64,000 bases of DNA from the NCBI GenBank assembly GCA_029433475.1, contig JAQTIE010000010.1, positions 186,174-250,173 on the forward strand, written 5' to 3'. Source of the DNA: Neisseriaceae bacterium ESL0693. GTDB taxonomy: Bacteria > Pseudomonadota > Gammaproteobacteria > Burkholderiales > Neisseriaceae. A model generated the notes under the pieces. It saw only the letters and a list, made by a program, of their open reading frames with translations. It was not told the origin of the DNA and searched no databases. The stretch's first letter is position 1, and every line of letters starts with the position of its first letter. The position numbers and the translations under genes were made by a program. Shown here one piece after another: positions 19,752 to 29,139 of this stretch.

Positions 19752-21122
19752 TTAATCTTTCACTTTATCTACAACAACCTTGAACCCTTCAGTCTGGCCT
19801 TGCTGATTTTGCTGATTCTGATAGTGCACTTGTAAGCCATGTAAATGAGCAATGGAATCCACAATTGATAAACCCAGGCCGCTGCCTTTTTCGGTCTGGC
19901 CAGCCGGCCGGAAAAAACGTTCATGCAGCCGTTGCAAAGAGGCTTCATCCACCCCGGTGCCCTGGTCTTTGACCATAATACATTGCGGCGTCAGGCATAA
20001 GGTCACCACACTGTGGCGCGGGCTATAGCGTATGGCATTGTCCAGCAGATTACGCAATAAAATCACCAGCAGCATTTCATCGCCATTCAGGGGCAGAATA
20101 TCAGCCCAGTCGGCAGTACAGATACGTTTTAATTGTATGCGCTTTTCTCTGGCTTGCAGACTGACGTTCTGTAAGACCTCATCACTGATGCTGTGCCAGT
20201 CAATGGGCTGGGTATATTTCGGTGCGGTTAATGAATCCATTTGGGATAAAATCAGCAACTGATTGATCAGATGACTGGTGCGATCAATGGTATCCTGAAT
20301 CATACACAGTCTTTTGTATTGCTCTTCATGATTGGATAAACTGAGCGCCAGTACCTCAGTCTGAACTTTTAATCCGGCCAGCGGACTTCTTAATTCGTGG
20401 GCGGCATCGGCAGTGAAGCGTTGCTCACGCTTCAGGGTATCGTCCACCCGCCGGAATAATGCATTCAGCGCCAATACGACCGGCAAAATTTCTTTCGGCA
20501 CCTGATCATTGACCGGCTCAAGACTATTGGCCTGACGCTGGTTAAGTTCTTTAACCAGTGAATGCAAAGGCGCCGTGCCCTTGCGTACGCTCCAGAGAAT
20601 CAGCCACCATAACAATGGTAATGACAACAATGATATGCCCAGCTGTACCCAAATGGCGCCTCTGACGGTTTTTAAGCGTTCACGCCGGCTGGCCGCAACC
20701 GCCACATGGATACCGGTCTGACGATTATGCATATAGAATGCCCGCCAAGCATGTTTTTGCCACCAATCACCATAATTAATAAACCCTTCATATTGGTTTT
20801 TATAAGGCAGTTGCTGGCCGATATTATCGGATAATTGCATTTTGCCTTGCGTATTCCAGACAATAAAACCCATTTCATCGGCATCGATCAGCCCGCGTTG
20901 CTGTTTACTCAGATGTAATTCGGTTACCTGTGCCGGTGCCTCTTGATCAATCGGCACTTGTAACAGGCTGCGCGCCAGCTGGCTCATTTGCGTGTCTCCC
21001 GCTTCGTTGATTTCATGAAACACGGTAATGGCACTGAATAAGGCGGTTAATAACCATAATGCCGGTAAACTGATACCTAAATAGCAGATCAGCCGCCGGC
21101 TAATGGAGGTGGTTGGTTTCAT
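19752..21122 (-). CDS. pmrB: PmrB/BasS/QseC-type sensor histidine kinase
   Basis: Inner-membrane sensor of 456 aa. An N-terminal membrane segment (about residues 12-35), a periplasmic loop of about 120 residues and a second segment (about 158-178) are followed by a HAMP-like linker. The dimerisation box is FTADAAHELRSPLAG with phospho-acceptor His242; the ATPase domain has the N box LLRNLLDNAIRYSP and G boxes VKDQGTG and GSGLGLSIVDSIAHLHG. It overlaps the regulator gene by four bases. The divergent eptA neighbour and the PmrA-like box between them suggest control of lipid A modification in response to cations, acid or cationic peptides. The stimulus is inferred. Confidence 0.85.
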   Translation of the reverse strand: MKPTTSISRRLICYLGISLPALWLLTALFSAITVFHEINEAGDTQMSQLARSLLQVPIDQEAPAQVTELHLSKQQRGLIDADEMGFIVWNTQGKMQLSDNIGQQLPYKNQYEGFINYGDWWQKHAWRAFYMHNRQTGIHVAVAASRRERLKTVRGAIWVQLGISLLSLPLLWWLILWSVRKGTAPLHSLVKELNQRQANSLEPVNDQVPKEILPVVLALNALFRRVDDTLKREQRFTADAAHELRSPLAGLKVQTEVLALSLSNHEEQYKRLCMIQDTIDRTSHLINQLLILSQMDSLTAPKYTQPIDWHSISDEVLQNVSLQAREKRIQLKRICTADWADILPLNGDEMLLVILLRNLLDNAIRYSPRHSVVTLCLTPQCIMVKDQGTGVDEASLQRLHERFFRPAGQTEKGSGLGLSIVDSIAHLHGLQVHYQNQQNQQGQTEGFKVVVDKVKD

Positions 21123-21784
21123 TGTGGCATGCTACCCAATTGATAACCCAGTCCGCGACGGGTAATGATGAAATCATGGCCGATTTTTTTACGTAAATGG
21201 TGCACATAGACTTGCACCGCATTACTCTCTACTTCCTGATCCCAGCCATATAGCTTGTCTTCAATCTGTGCCCGGCTCAGCACCCGCCCCGGATGGGTGA
21301 CCAAAAATTGTAATAACAGCCATTCATGTGAGGTTAAATTCAAGGCTTTACCATGCAGGCTGGCGCTACAGGCAATGGTATCCAATACCAGTGCCCCGTA
21401 ATGAATCTCGCTTTGACTGCGCCCCTGGCTGCGCCGGATCAAGGCATGCAATCGTGCGGCTACTTCATCCAGCGCAAACGGTTTACACAGATAATCATCA
21501 GCACCGCTATTTAACCCTGCCAGGCGATCAGGCAAGGCATCACGGGCGGTCAGAATCAATACCGGCGTTTTGTGTCCGGCGGCGCGCCATTGCGCCAGAA
21601 TATCCATGCCGTCTACCTGTGGCAGCCCCAGATCCAGAATAACCGCATCATAAGGCGTGGTATCCAGCGCCGATAAACCCAGTCTGCCTGATGATAACCA
21701 GTCAGCATGCATATTATAACGTTGCAAACCGGCGATTAAGCCATCGGCAATAGCACTATCATCTTCTAAAATCAGAATCCTCAT
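21119..21784 (-). CDS. pmrA: PmrA/BasR/QseB-type OmpR-family response regulator
   Basis: A 221-aa transcription regulator. The receiver domain has the acidic pocket LEDD, phospho-acceptor Asp51 in VILDLGLP and the conserved lysine in DDYLCKPFALDE. The C-terminal winged helix has SHEWLLLQFLVTHPGRVLSR and the recognition region VQVYVHHLRKKIG. It is the first gene of the pair and overlaps the kinase (ATGA). A direct repeat matching the PmrA box lies upstream, between it and eptA. PmrA is preferred over QseB because of that box and neighbour. Confidence 0.85.
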   Translation of the reverse strand: MRILILEDDSAIADGLIAGLQRYNMHADWLSSGRLGLSALDTTPYDAVILDLGLPQVDGMDILAQWRAAGHKTPVLILTARDALPDRLAGLNSGADDYLCKPFALDEVAARLHALIRRSQGRSQSEIHYGALVLDTIACSASLHGKALNLTSHEWLLLQFLVTHPGRVLSRAQIEDKLYGWDQEVESNAVQVYVHHLRKKIGHDFIITRRGLGYQLGSMPQ

Positions 21785-21831
21785 TATTTGATTCCTGTGA
21801 CCAGAATAAATAGTTAAGTTAGCAGATGTTT

Positions 21832-21848
21832 CTTAAGATTAGCTTAAG
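21832..21848 (+). promoter_or_regulatory. PmrA box in the pmrA-eptA divergent promoter
   Basis: CTTAAG (21832-21837), five bases, CTTAAG (21843-21848): a direct repeat with 11-bp spacing as in the enterobacterial PmrA box (CTTAA-type half-sites). It lies 48 bp before the eptA start, at a suitable distance to act as an activator site. Confidence 0.75.
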
Positions 21849-21895
21849 GTTGATTACTTACACTGCCTTTCATTGTAACCATTCATGGTAGTGTA

Positions 21896-23545
21896 ATGAA
21901 AAAACAAACAGGATCAATAAGTAGTAATCTGCTGATGCTGATACTGAGTATTTATATCATACTGGTGTTCAATATTCATTATTGGCGCTATCTTGGCATT
22001 CATGTACCTTTTGGTATTCATCACAATATCGTATTGTGGCTGACCATGCCGTTTTTCATGCTGGCCAGCATGAATCTTTGTCTACAGCTATTGTTCTGGC
22101 CGTGGCTACATAAAATCATGGTACCGATATTACTCATTGTGGGCGCAGCCGCCAGCTACGCCGTGATGACACAAGGCATTTACTTTGATGCCGACATGGT
22201 ACAAAACATCATCCAGACCAATCCGGCCGAAGCCGGCGCCTGGCTGACCCCGATGTTTTTATTGTGGTTAACCCTGACCGGCATTTTGCCCGCCATTGGC
22301 TATGTATGGAAAATACACGTCCGTTATCATACGCCCTGGTATAAGGAAGTTGGCTGGCGTCTGGCCAGTGTCGGCAGTTCCATACTGATACTGCTTCTCA
22401 TCACCGTGATCGCCTATCCGAGTTATGCTTCATTTTTTCGCAATAATAAATCGATTAATCATCAGATCAGCCCGATCAATGTCATCGGTTCAGTAGTGAA
22501 AACTGCCTATAACGAATATGACCGCCGTCAGCCTTTACAAAAAATCGGCCTAGACGCCACCCATAGCAAAACATCATCCGCCAAACGGGTGCTGGTGATT
22601 GTGCTGGGAGAAACCACGCGTGCTGAAAACTGGGGTTTAAACGGCACCCCCCGCCAGACAACACCCCAATTGGCCGCACAAGGAACAGACGTCATCAATT
22701 TTCCGCAAGTATCTTCCTGTGGCACCGCCACGGCGGTTTCTGTGCCGTGTTTATTTTCCAACATGCGCCGTCAGCATTATGACGCTAATCTGGCGGCGCA
22801 TCAGGAAGGCTTAATGGATATTTTGCAACATGCCAGACTGTACACCAGCTGGCGTGATAATGATGGCGGCTGTAAAGGTGTATGTGATCGCATCAAACAC
22901 ATCATCATCACCCAGTATGCACCTGCAAGCCAGTGCCGCGGTGATGGTTGTCTGGACATGAATTTACTCACCGGCCTCACGCAGGAAATTGATGCCATGC
23001 CAGATGATGGCGTGATTGTGCTGCATAGCATAGGGAGCCACGGGCCGGCCTACTATCAGCGCTATCCGCCGCAGTTCCGGCAATTTACCCCTACCTGTGA
23101 TACCAATCAGATCCAACAATGCAGTAATGAACAATTGCGCAATACCTACGACAATACCATTCTCTACATTGACCATATGCTGACACAGACCATTGATACC
23201 TTGAAACAACAAAAGAATATTGATGCTGCGGTCTGGTATTTTTCTGATCATGGTGAATCACTAAGTGAAAAAGGAATGTATCTGCATGCCACCCCTTATG
23301 CCATTGCACCCAGCCAGCAAACCCATATTCCGATGATTTTCTGGGCCAATGCAGGTTTTTACCAGCATACAGGCCTTAATCAACGCTGTCTGGCTCAAAA
23401 GGCACAGACAAAAGCCTTCTCACATGATTATATTTTCCATTCCGTATTGGGGATTATGGACGTCAAAACCCGCCAATATGATCGGAATCTGGACATGTTT
23501 GCTGCCTGCCGCGAGCCACAGTTATCGAAAAACAACGCCCATTAG
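21896..23545 (+). CDS. eptA: Lipid A phosphoethanolamine transferase
   Basis: Inner-membrane enzyme that moves phosphoethanolamine from phosphatidylethanolamine to lipid A, lowering negative charge and giving resistance to cationic peptides. The 549-aa protein has five N-terminal membrane segments (to about residue 180) and a periplasmic alkaline-phosphatase-type domain. The nucleophile threonine is in GETTRAENW, metal ligands are in WYFSDHGESL and a late histidine region HATPY. Cysteines (SSCGTATAVSVPCLF, GGCKGVCDR) would form the disulfides usual in EptA. The PmrA box and divergent PmrAB genes point to induction by that system. Neisserial orthologues are also called lptA, which must not be confused with the transport gene. 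Confidence 0.93.
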   Translation: MKKQTGSISSNLLMLILSIYIILVFNIHYWRYLGIHVPFGIHHNIVLWLTMPFFMLASMNLCLQLLFWPWLHKIMVPILLIVGAAASYAVMTQGIYFDADMVQNIIQTNPAEAGAWLTPMFLLWLTLTGILPAIGYVWKIHVRYHTPWYKEVGWRLASVGSSILILLLITVIAYPSYASFFRNNKSINHQISPINVIGSVVKTAYNEYDRRQPLQKIGLDATHSKTSSAKRVLVIVLGETTRAENWGLNGTPRQTTPQLAAQGTDVINFPQVSSCGTATAVSVPCLFSNMRRQHYDANLAAHQEGLMDILQHARLYTSWRDNDGGCKGVCDRIKHIIITQYAPASQCRGDGCLDMNLLTGLTQEIDAMPDDGVIVLHSIGSHGPAYYQRYPPQFRQFTPTCDTNQIQQCSNEQLRNTYDNTILYIDHMLTQTIDTLKQQKNIDAAVWYFSDHGESLSEKGMYLHATPYAIAPSQQTHIPMIFWANAGFYQHTGLNQRCLAQKAQTKAFSHDYIFHSVLGIMDVKTRQYDRNLDMFAACREPQLSKNNAH

Positions 23546-23608
23546 CTGTGGATTACCTCTGGCCAGTTCATCGGCAAAGCAGGCAAAACCGATGAACCGG
23601 CCACATCA

Positions 23609-24670
23609 TCAGGCCAGTAATTGCAGCAACGCCGCAAATGCCTCTTCAAACTGAATCAGACCTTGCTGTTGCAAACGGCTGGCCAGCGCTTCCAGATCAA
23701 TGCCCGATTGCTGTAATTGCGCCAAAACCTCTTGCGCATGGTTGCGGTTCTGAATTAAAGATGGTATGGCCTGCCCATGATCACAAAAAGCCGCTAGCGT
23801 ATGCTCAGGTACAGTATTAACCGTTTGTGCACCAATCACATTATCCACGTAGTAGACATCGGAATACGCCGGATTTTTAGTCGCGGTAGAAGCCCACAGC
23901 AATTTAACCGGATTGGCTCCTTGGGCGGCCAAGTCCTGAAACTGGGCGCTGCCTACCCAATTTTGCCAATCGGCATAAGCCATTCTGGCCAGACTGATGG
24001 CGGCTTGCCCCTGTAATGTAGGGGGTAATGTTGGATCCAGTGCCGTATCAATCCGCGACAGAAAAAAGCTGGCTACAGTTTGAATGTGTTTTACCGGCAA
24101 CTGTTGCTGCAACCGCTGCTGTATGCCCCGCGCATGTGCCTGATAGGCCTGCACAACCTGCGCGCGGGAAAACAGTAAAGTCAGATTAATATTCAGCCCT
24201 TCTGCCACCAAAACCTGCATGGCCTCGATACCAGCCGCAGTGGCCGGAATCTTGATCATGACATTATCACGTTTAATCTCTTGCCACAGCCGTCTGGCTT
24301 CGTTAATGGTATGGTGGCCATCATGTGCCCATTGAGGTGATACTTCCAGACTGACAAAACCTGCCACGCCTGCACTTTTCTGATATAAAGGCCGCAACCG
24401 GTCACATGCCGCCTGTACATCGGCAATCACCAAGGTCTCATAGCGCTCTTCTGGTGTCAGGGATTGTTGTTTTAGTGCCCTTACCTCATCTGCATATAAA
24501 GCATCATTGGTGAGCGCTTTTTGTAAAATAGCCGGATTCGAGGTCAAGCCGCTGATGCCTTTTTCAAGCCATTGATCCAGCTGGCCGGACTGAATTAATG
24601 AACGTGACAGATTATCCAGCCATATCTGTTGTCCTAAAGCCGCCACTTGATTTAATACCGTCATTTCCAT
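23609..24670 (-). CDS. tal: Transaldolase
   Basis: Cytoplasmic enzyme of the non-oxidative pentose phosphate pathway that transfers a dihydroxyacetone unit between sugar phosphates. The 353-aa form is the longer TalB-like/actinobacterial-type class also found in Neisseria. Visible motifs are GISGLTSNPAI, FVSLEVSPQWA and the Schiff-base lysine, Lys140 in VMIKIPAT, followed by NINLTLLFS and SFFLSRID. An ATG six bases downstream (24664) is an equally good start. It converges with eptA. With tkt at 57.4 kb it supplies the pentose phosphate cycle. Confidence 0.93.
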   Translation of the reverse strand: MEMTVLNQVAALGQQIWLDNLSRSLIQSGQLDQWLEKGISGLTSNPAILQKALTNDALYADEVRALKQQSLTPEERYETLVIADVQAACDRLRPLYQKSAGVAGFVSLEVSPQWAHDGHHTINEARRLWQEIKRDNVMIKIPATAAGIEAMQVLVAEGLNINLTLLFSRAQVVQAYQAHARGIQQRLQQQLPVKHIQTVASFFLSRIDTALDPTLPPTLQGQAAISLARMAYADWQNWVGSAQFQDLAAQGANPVKLLWASTATKNPAYSDVYYVDNVIGAQTVNTVPEHTLAAFCDHGQAIPSLIQNRNHAQEVLAQLQQSGIDLEALASRLQQQGLIQFEEAFAALLQLLA

Positions 24671-24869
24671 ATCTCGCTTTTAATGATGAATAAAATATTA
24701 TTTTCAGAGCCGCTATTGTGCAATCATTAATTATTTAATCGCAAGTCCATGGCTGTAAAACCTATTCCATAATCCGCCATCATACAGGTGGTAGCCGCAT
24801 AAACAAGCATTTCTAGACAGTTATAGGTATAATCAGCATTATCCGAATTTACTGAATCAAAAATGACAA

Positions 24870-25844
24870 ATGAATTCACCTGATCAATATGTACAATGGG
24901 GTAAAGACGTATTTACCATTGAAGCACACGCCTTACAGGAAGTTGCGGCGGGTCTGGACGCACATTTTGGTCAGGCTGTGGCCAGCATTCTGAACTGTCA
25001 GGGACGGCTGGTGGTTACCGGCATGGGCAAAAGCGGCCATGTCGGGCGCAAGATTGCCGCCACACTGGCATCCACCGGCACGCCCGCTTTTTTTGTGCAT
25101 CCGGCAGAAGCCGGTCATGGTGATCTGGGCATGATTGTTGATGGCGATGTAGTACTGGCTTTATCCAATTCCGGTGAAAGCGAAGAAATTCTCGCCATCA
25201 TACCCGCGATTAAACGTAAAAATGTCGTCCTTATCTGCATTACCGGCAAAACACAATCCCGTATGGCACAACATGCGGATATTCACATTTGCGCCCATGT
25301 CTCTCAGGAAGCCTGCCCGCTGGGGCTGGCACCCACCTCCAGCACCACCGCTGTTCTGGCGCTGGGAGATGCCCTAGCCGTGGCATTACTGCGGGCACGC
25401 CAGTTCACACCGGAAGACTTTGCCCTGAGCCACCCCGCCGGCAGCCTGGGCAAACGCTTACTCCTGACCGTGGCCGATGTCATGCACAGCGGCCACGATC
25501 TGCCACTGGTTTATCATGATACCCCGCTGCGGCAAGCCATCATCACCATGAGTGAAAAAGGTCTCGGCATGTTGCTGGTCGCCGATCAGTCCGGTAAATT
25601 ACAAGGTTTGTTTACCGATGGTGATTTACGCCGGCTGTTTCAGACCCATGATCAACCCAATAACCTGATCATGGCCGATGTCATGGCGCCCAACCCCAAA
25701 ACCATTACCGCCAACCGCCTGGCCACAGAAGCCTTAAAACTCATGCAGTCTAACAAAGTGAATGGCTTGGCAGTGGTTGACGACGAGCAAAAACCCATAG
25801 GCGCACTGAATATGCATGACTTACTGCAAGCACGCATTGTATAA
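24870..25844 (+). CDS. kdsD: Arabinose-5-phosphate isomerase
   Basis: Converts ribulose 5-phosphate to arabinose 5-phosphate, the first step of Kdo synthesis. The 324-aa KpsF/GutQ-type protein has an N-terminal SIS domain (GMGKSGHVGRKIAATLASTG, HPAEAGHGDLGMI, ALSNSGESEEI, PTSSTTAVLALGDALAVALL) and two C-terminal CBS repeats from about residue 210 (VMHSGHDLPLV, LRQAIITMSEKGLGMLLV, VMAPNPKTI). It begins the kdsD-kdsC-lptC-lptA-lptB operon, with intergenic gaps small or absent. Confidence 0.94.
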   Translation: MNSPDQYVQWGKDVFTIEAHALQEVAAGLDAHFGQAVASILNCQGRLVVTGMGKSGHVGRKIAATLASTGTPAFFVHPAEAGHGDLGMIVDGDVVLALSNSGESEEILAIIPAIKRKNVVLICITGKTQSRMAQHADIHICAHVSQEACPLGLAPTSSTTAVLALGDALAVALLRARQFTPEDFALSHPAGSLGKRLLLTVADVMHSGHDLPLVYHDTPLRQAIITMSEKGLGMLLVADQSGKLQGLFTDGDLRRLFQTHDQPNNLIMADVMAPNPKTITANRLATEALKLMQSNKVNGLAVVDDEQKPIGALNMHDLLQARIV

Positions 25845-25891
25845 ACTTGATTAATTTAAAATCGGCCTCAAAGGCCACCCGGGAATTTTGC

Positions 25892-26431
25892 ATGACTGAT
25901 TTTACTGTCTCCTCCATATTAGAAGCAGCGCGGAAAATCAAACTTCTGATCATGGACGTTGATGGCGTTTTAACTGATGGCCGGATTTTTATCCGTGATA
26001 ACGGTGAAGAAATCAAATCCTTTCACACCCTGGACGGCCACGGCCTGAAAATGCTGCACCGCCACGGCATCCACACCGCCATCATCACCGGACGCGATGC
26101 CCCATCCGTAGGCATACGGGTACAACAACTGGGCATCTCACACTACTTCAAAGGCATCAGCGATAAAAAAAGCTGTTATCAGCAATTATTGCAAGACTTA
26201 CACTTAACCGAACAGGATTGCGCTTATATCGGGGACGATGTTGTCGACCTGCCTGTTATGGTGCGCTGCGGCTTAGCCGTAGCCGTACCCAATGCCCATG
26301 ATTTCGTTTTACAACAGGCGGCCTATGTCACCCGCCATCAAGGCGGACAAGGCGCCGTGCGCGAATTGTGTGATTTGATTCTGGATGCTCAGGGCTTTTT
26401 GGCCAAAGACATGGCGGAGTACATCGCATGA
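25892..26431 (+). CDS. kdsC: Kdo-8-phosphate phosphatase
   Basis: HAD-family phosphatase that releases Kdo from Kdo-8-phosphate. Motif I is LLIMDVDGVLTDG, followed by DGHGLKMLHRHGI, AIITGRD and motif IV YIGDDVVDLPVM. The ATG at 25892 (179 aa) has GGGA seven bases upstream and gives the normal length; the frame opens earlier at a TTG (25847). It overlaps lptC by four bases (ATGA at 26428). Forms a tetramer in other bacteria. Confidence 0.94.
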   Translation: MTDFTVSSILEAARKIKLLIMDVDGVLTDGRIFIRDNGEEIKSFHTLDGHGLKMLHRHGIHTAIITGRDAPSVGIRVQQLGISHYFKGISDKKSCYQQLLQDLHLTEQDCAYIGDDVVDLPVMVRCGLAVAVPNAHDFVLQQAAYVTRHQGGQGAVRELCDLILDAQGFLAKDMAEYIA

Positions 26432-27012
26432 GCACCATTCGCAGCCGCAGTAACTGGATTTTTCCGCTCATTCTTGCCATAGGCATGGGCGGCATCAGCT
26501 TCTGGCTGGATCGCATTACCGACATCAAAACCGTTGAAATGCCACTGAATCCCACCGAACCCAAATACATCATCAAAGACATTCAAGGTGAACAATTTGA
26601 TGAAGAAGGCAACATTCATCAGACCATGATCGCCACACAGGCACAACAATTCCCGCAACAATCTGTAATATATATTGATAACCCCGATATTAACCTCTAT
26701 GCAGAAGCCGCGCCCCTCTATCACATTACCGCCAAAACCGGACAATACCATACCGACAGCCGGCAGATTGATTTGATTGACGACGTTTCATGGCACAAAA
26801 ATGCACGCCCGCACGAACCCGAAGCACAACTGAATACCAGCATATTACATATCGATACCCAAACCCAGTCAGCCAGAACCAGCGCCCCGATTGAATATAC
26901 ATACGGCCTGTCTCACGGCACCGCACAGGGATTTGAGTATAATAAACAACAAGGTTTTCTTAATCTTGATTCCCGCGTAAGGGCAATTATCTATGATCCG
27001 AAACAACACTAA
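26428..27012 (+). CDS. lptC: LptC, LPS export bitopic protein
   Basis: Inner-membrane anchored periplasmic protein that takes LPS from the LptB2FG complex and passes it to LptA. One N-terminal membrane segment (WIFPLILAIGMGGISFWL) is followed by a beta-jellyroll (PKYIIKDIQGEQFDEEGNIH, YHITAKTGQYHTDSRQIDL). The 194-aa length is typical. Sequence divergence from E. coli LptC is normal for the family, and operon position between kdsC and lptA supports the call. It overlaps lptA by 20 bases. Confidence 0.9.
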   Translation: MSTIRSRSNWIFPLILAIGMGGISFWLDRITDIKTVEMPLNPTEPKYIIKDIQGEQFDEEGNIHQTMIATQAQQFPQQSVIYIDNPDINLYAEAAPLYHITAKTGQYHTDSRQIDLIDDVSWHKNARPHEPEAQLNTSILHIDTQTQSARTSAPIEYTYGLSHGTAQGFEYNKQQGFLNLDSRVRAIIYDPKQH

Positions 27013-27493
27013 AATTTTTCTGGCCTGTTTACTGGCTTTTTGCAGCCTGACAGCCCAAGCCCTGGAAACCGACCGCAATCAGCCCATCGCCATAGAAGCT
27101 GACCAAGGCTCACTCGACCAGAAAAACCAGACCACCGTTTTTACCGGCAACGTCAAAATGCGCCAGGGCAGCATGTACATGAATGCCGCACGCATTACCG
27201 CCCATAAAGACAATGCCGGCAATCAAACCATCATCGCCACCGGCAATCTGGCCACCTTTGGCCAGCAACTGGAAAAAGACGGCATGGTAACCGGCCAAGG
27301 GCAGCAAGTTCATTACGAAAGCTCAAACGGTATAGTCACCGTAACCGGCAATGCCCAGGTTAACCGCGGCGGCGACATGGCACGCGGCAACAAAATCATC
27401 TACAACACACGCACCGAGGTTTACAACGTTGAAAGCGGCGGCCGGCAAAATCGCGTACACGTACTGATTCAACCTCAGACAAAAAATAAATAA
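26993..27493 (+). CDS. lptA: LptA, periplasmic LPS transport bridge protein
   Basis: Periplasmic jellyroll protein that multimerises to carry LPS across the periplasm. A signal peptide ends at AQA near residue 23; the mature part has the OstA-like repeat features [37 protein letters not shown] and [20 protein letters not shown]. The 166-aa length is usual. It starts inside lptC and is followed after 10 bp by lptB. Confidence 0.93.
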   Translation: MIRNNTKIFLACLLAFCSLTAQALETDRNQPIAIEADQGSLDQKNQTTVFTGNVKMRQGSMYMNAARITAHKDNAGNQTIIATGNLATFGQQLEKDGMVTGQGQQVHYESSNGIVTVTGNAQVNRGGDMARGNKIIYNTRTEVYNVESGGRQNRVHVLIQPQTKNK

Positions 27494-27503
27494 CAGGATA
27501 TTC

Positions 27504-28244
27504 ATGGATACTTCGCTTGTCACCCCCAGCCAATTGCGTGTCAAAGGACTGAAAAAAGCATTTAAAAACCGACAGGTAGTAAATGACGTAGCATTACATG
27601 TAAAAAGTGGCGAAGTCATCGGCCTGCTTGGCCCCAATGGCGCAGGCAAAACCACCAGTTTTTACATGATCGTCGGCCTGATCGCTGCCGATGCCGGCAG
27701 CATTACCCTTGACGGCAAAGAAATCAGCCACCGACCCATTTATGAACGGGCTCATTTAGGACTTGGCTACCTGCCTCAGGAAGCGTCTATTTTTCGCAAA
27801 ATGACCGTAGCCCAGAACATCAGCGCCATTCTTGAAATCAGCTACCCGGCCAAAGACCGCGCCGGCATGCTGGATACCCTGCTGGCTGACTTACACATTG
27901 GCCATCTGCGCAACAACTCCGCCCTTTCCCTCTCCGGTGGCGAACGCCGAAGAGTAGAAATTGCCCGCGTCCTCGCCATGAACCCCCGCTTTATCCTGCT
28001 AGACGAACCCTTTGCCGGCGTCGACCCCATCGCCGTGATAGACATTCAAAACATCATTGATTTCCTGAAACAACGCGGCATCGGCATACTCATCACCGAT
28101 CATAATGTACGAGAAACCCTCAGAATCTGTGACCGTGCCTACATTATCAATCAAGGCAGCGTACTCGCCTCCGGCGTACCAGACGAACTGGTCAATAACG
28201 AACAAGTACGAGCCGTGTATCTGGGCGAACACTTCCAATACTGA
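27504..28244 (+). CDS. lptB: LptB, LPS export ABC ATPase
   Basis: Cytoplasmic ATPase that powers LPS extraction with LptF and LptG, which are not in the window. Walker A is [10 protein letters not shown], the Q loop [16 protein letters not shown], the signature LSGGERRR, Walker [14 protein letters not shown] and the H-loop in [12 protein letters not shown]. The 246-aa length is standard. It is the last gene of the Kdo/Lpt operon. Confidence 0.96.
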   Translation: MDTSLVTPSQLRVKGLKKAFKNRQVVNDVALHVKSGEVIGLLGPNGAGKTTSFYMIVGLIAADAGSITLDGKEISHRPIYERAHLGLGYLPQEASIFRKMTVAQNISAILEISYPAKDRAGMLDTLLADLHIGHLRNNSALSLSGGERRRVEIARVLAMNPRFILLDEPFAGVDPIAVIDIQNIIDFLKQRGIGILITDHNVRETLRICDRAYIINQGSVLASGVPDELVNNEQVRAVYLGEHFQY

Positions 28245-28389
28245 TTCCCCCGCGCCAACCATGTCTGAATCAAAAGAATCAGCATGCTTGGCGTATAAAA
28301 CACCTCTATCTCATATCAACAGGTTAAACAACCCGTATCCCTGATACAGATCATTTAACCCTTGCTGTTTTAACGGCAGATAAACGCCC

Positions 28390-28779
28390 CTATCTATTCG
28401 CCTGACTATGCCAGCGGATATCAACCGCCTGATGCAGAATCCGGTCAACACTGGCACTTAATCCACCAATCAAAGTAAACAAATGCCCTGCTAATTGCAG
28501 CATCTGCTCATGATCAACCAAAGGATTGGTATCTATCGCTTGTTGCTGAATAGTTTGCCGTTCCAGCAATAATTTACCCATGGTTTCGGTTATTTGATTA
28601 AACACAACACCTGCCTGAATACAGTCACCAATGACCAGATTTAAATCATGAGTATCTAAATATTGGCGTTTCTCATCTGGCAATAAATCAGTATTAAGTA
28701 TAAGGGAGATCAGCTGATGATTGTGCAACAGACTGGCCGCAGCATCATAATATTGAGTATCAAAGGTGAGTTTATGCAT
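28390..28779 (-). CDS. Hypothetical helical protein
   Basis: A 129-aa soluble, probably all-helical protein with no signal peptide or membrane segment. It has no recognised motif; the segments YYDAAASLLHNHQLISLILN and MLQLAGHLFTLIGGLSASVD suggest amphipathic helices. In its composition (leucine, histidine, glutamine-rich helices) and opening (short MxxxTxxxxxYxAAA), it is reminiscent of the 88-aa protein at 52677, but no clear homology can be claimed. It converges with the Lpt operon and is likely monocistronic. Confidence 0.6.
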   Translation of the reverse strand: MHKLTFDTQYYDAAASLLHNHQLISLILNTDLLPDEKRQYLDTHDLNLVIGDCIQAGVVFNQITETMGKLLLERQTIQQQAIDTNPLVDHEQMLQLAGHLFTLIGGLSASVDRILHQAVDIRWHSQANR

Positions 28780-28935
28780 GATTTACCTCATCATCAAACA
28801 ATGAAGTGTGCAGCAATAAATCTAAGTGAAAATAAAATGAATAATAAAATGAATTATGCACGAATTGCATAAGATGCGGGCACGAACTGCCCTGACGTGA
28901 TGTCATGATAATACCTTTCTCTTTGGTCTAAATTA

Positions 28936-29139
28936 CCTCTCTATGTTTCCAAGCAGAGAGAGGCAGACAAATGGCAAGGTTGGAAAACTGGCAAAGAGAA
29001 CCAGTAGGCGCAAGGCCTCCTTACCATTGTCTACCAGAGATAGGTAAAAAATGGTTTGGTGTTCAGACAACTATCCAGAAGATATTTGTCTGTCTCTTTG
29101 CTCTAGCTTTCCAAAGCTGGTTGCTGAATTGGCAGCAAC
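28936..29139 (+). ncRNA. Candidate structured RNA, unknown class
   Basis: No convincing gene here, but many complementary segments. CCTCTCT (28936-28942) pairs with 28957-28963. A 16-base segment at 28957-28972 can instead pair with 29084-29099 (two G-U pairs), and 28965-28979 can pair with 29019-29032. Inside lie ACTGG/CCAGT (28987-28991/29001-29005) and AGGC/GCCT. At the 3' end are AGCTTT/AAAGCT (29105-29118) and the perfect GTTGCTG/CAGCAAC hairpin (29120-29139). The alternatives exclude each other, as in regulatory leaders. It matches no RNA family I know; the strand is a guess. A frame of 89 aa overlaps but looks unlike protein. Confidence 0.35.

Noticed and set aside
28255-28294. Hairpin after lptB as terminator
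   Set aside because: A bulged stem can form, but there is no U-tract; too weak to call.
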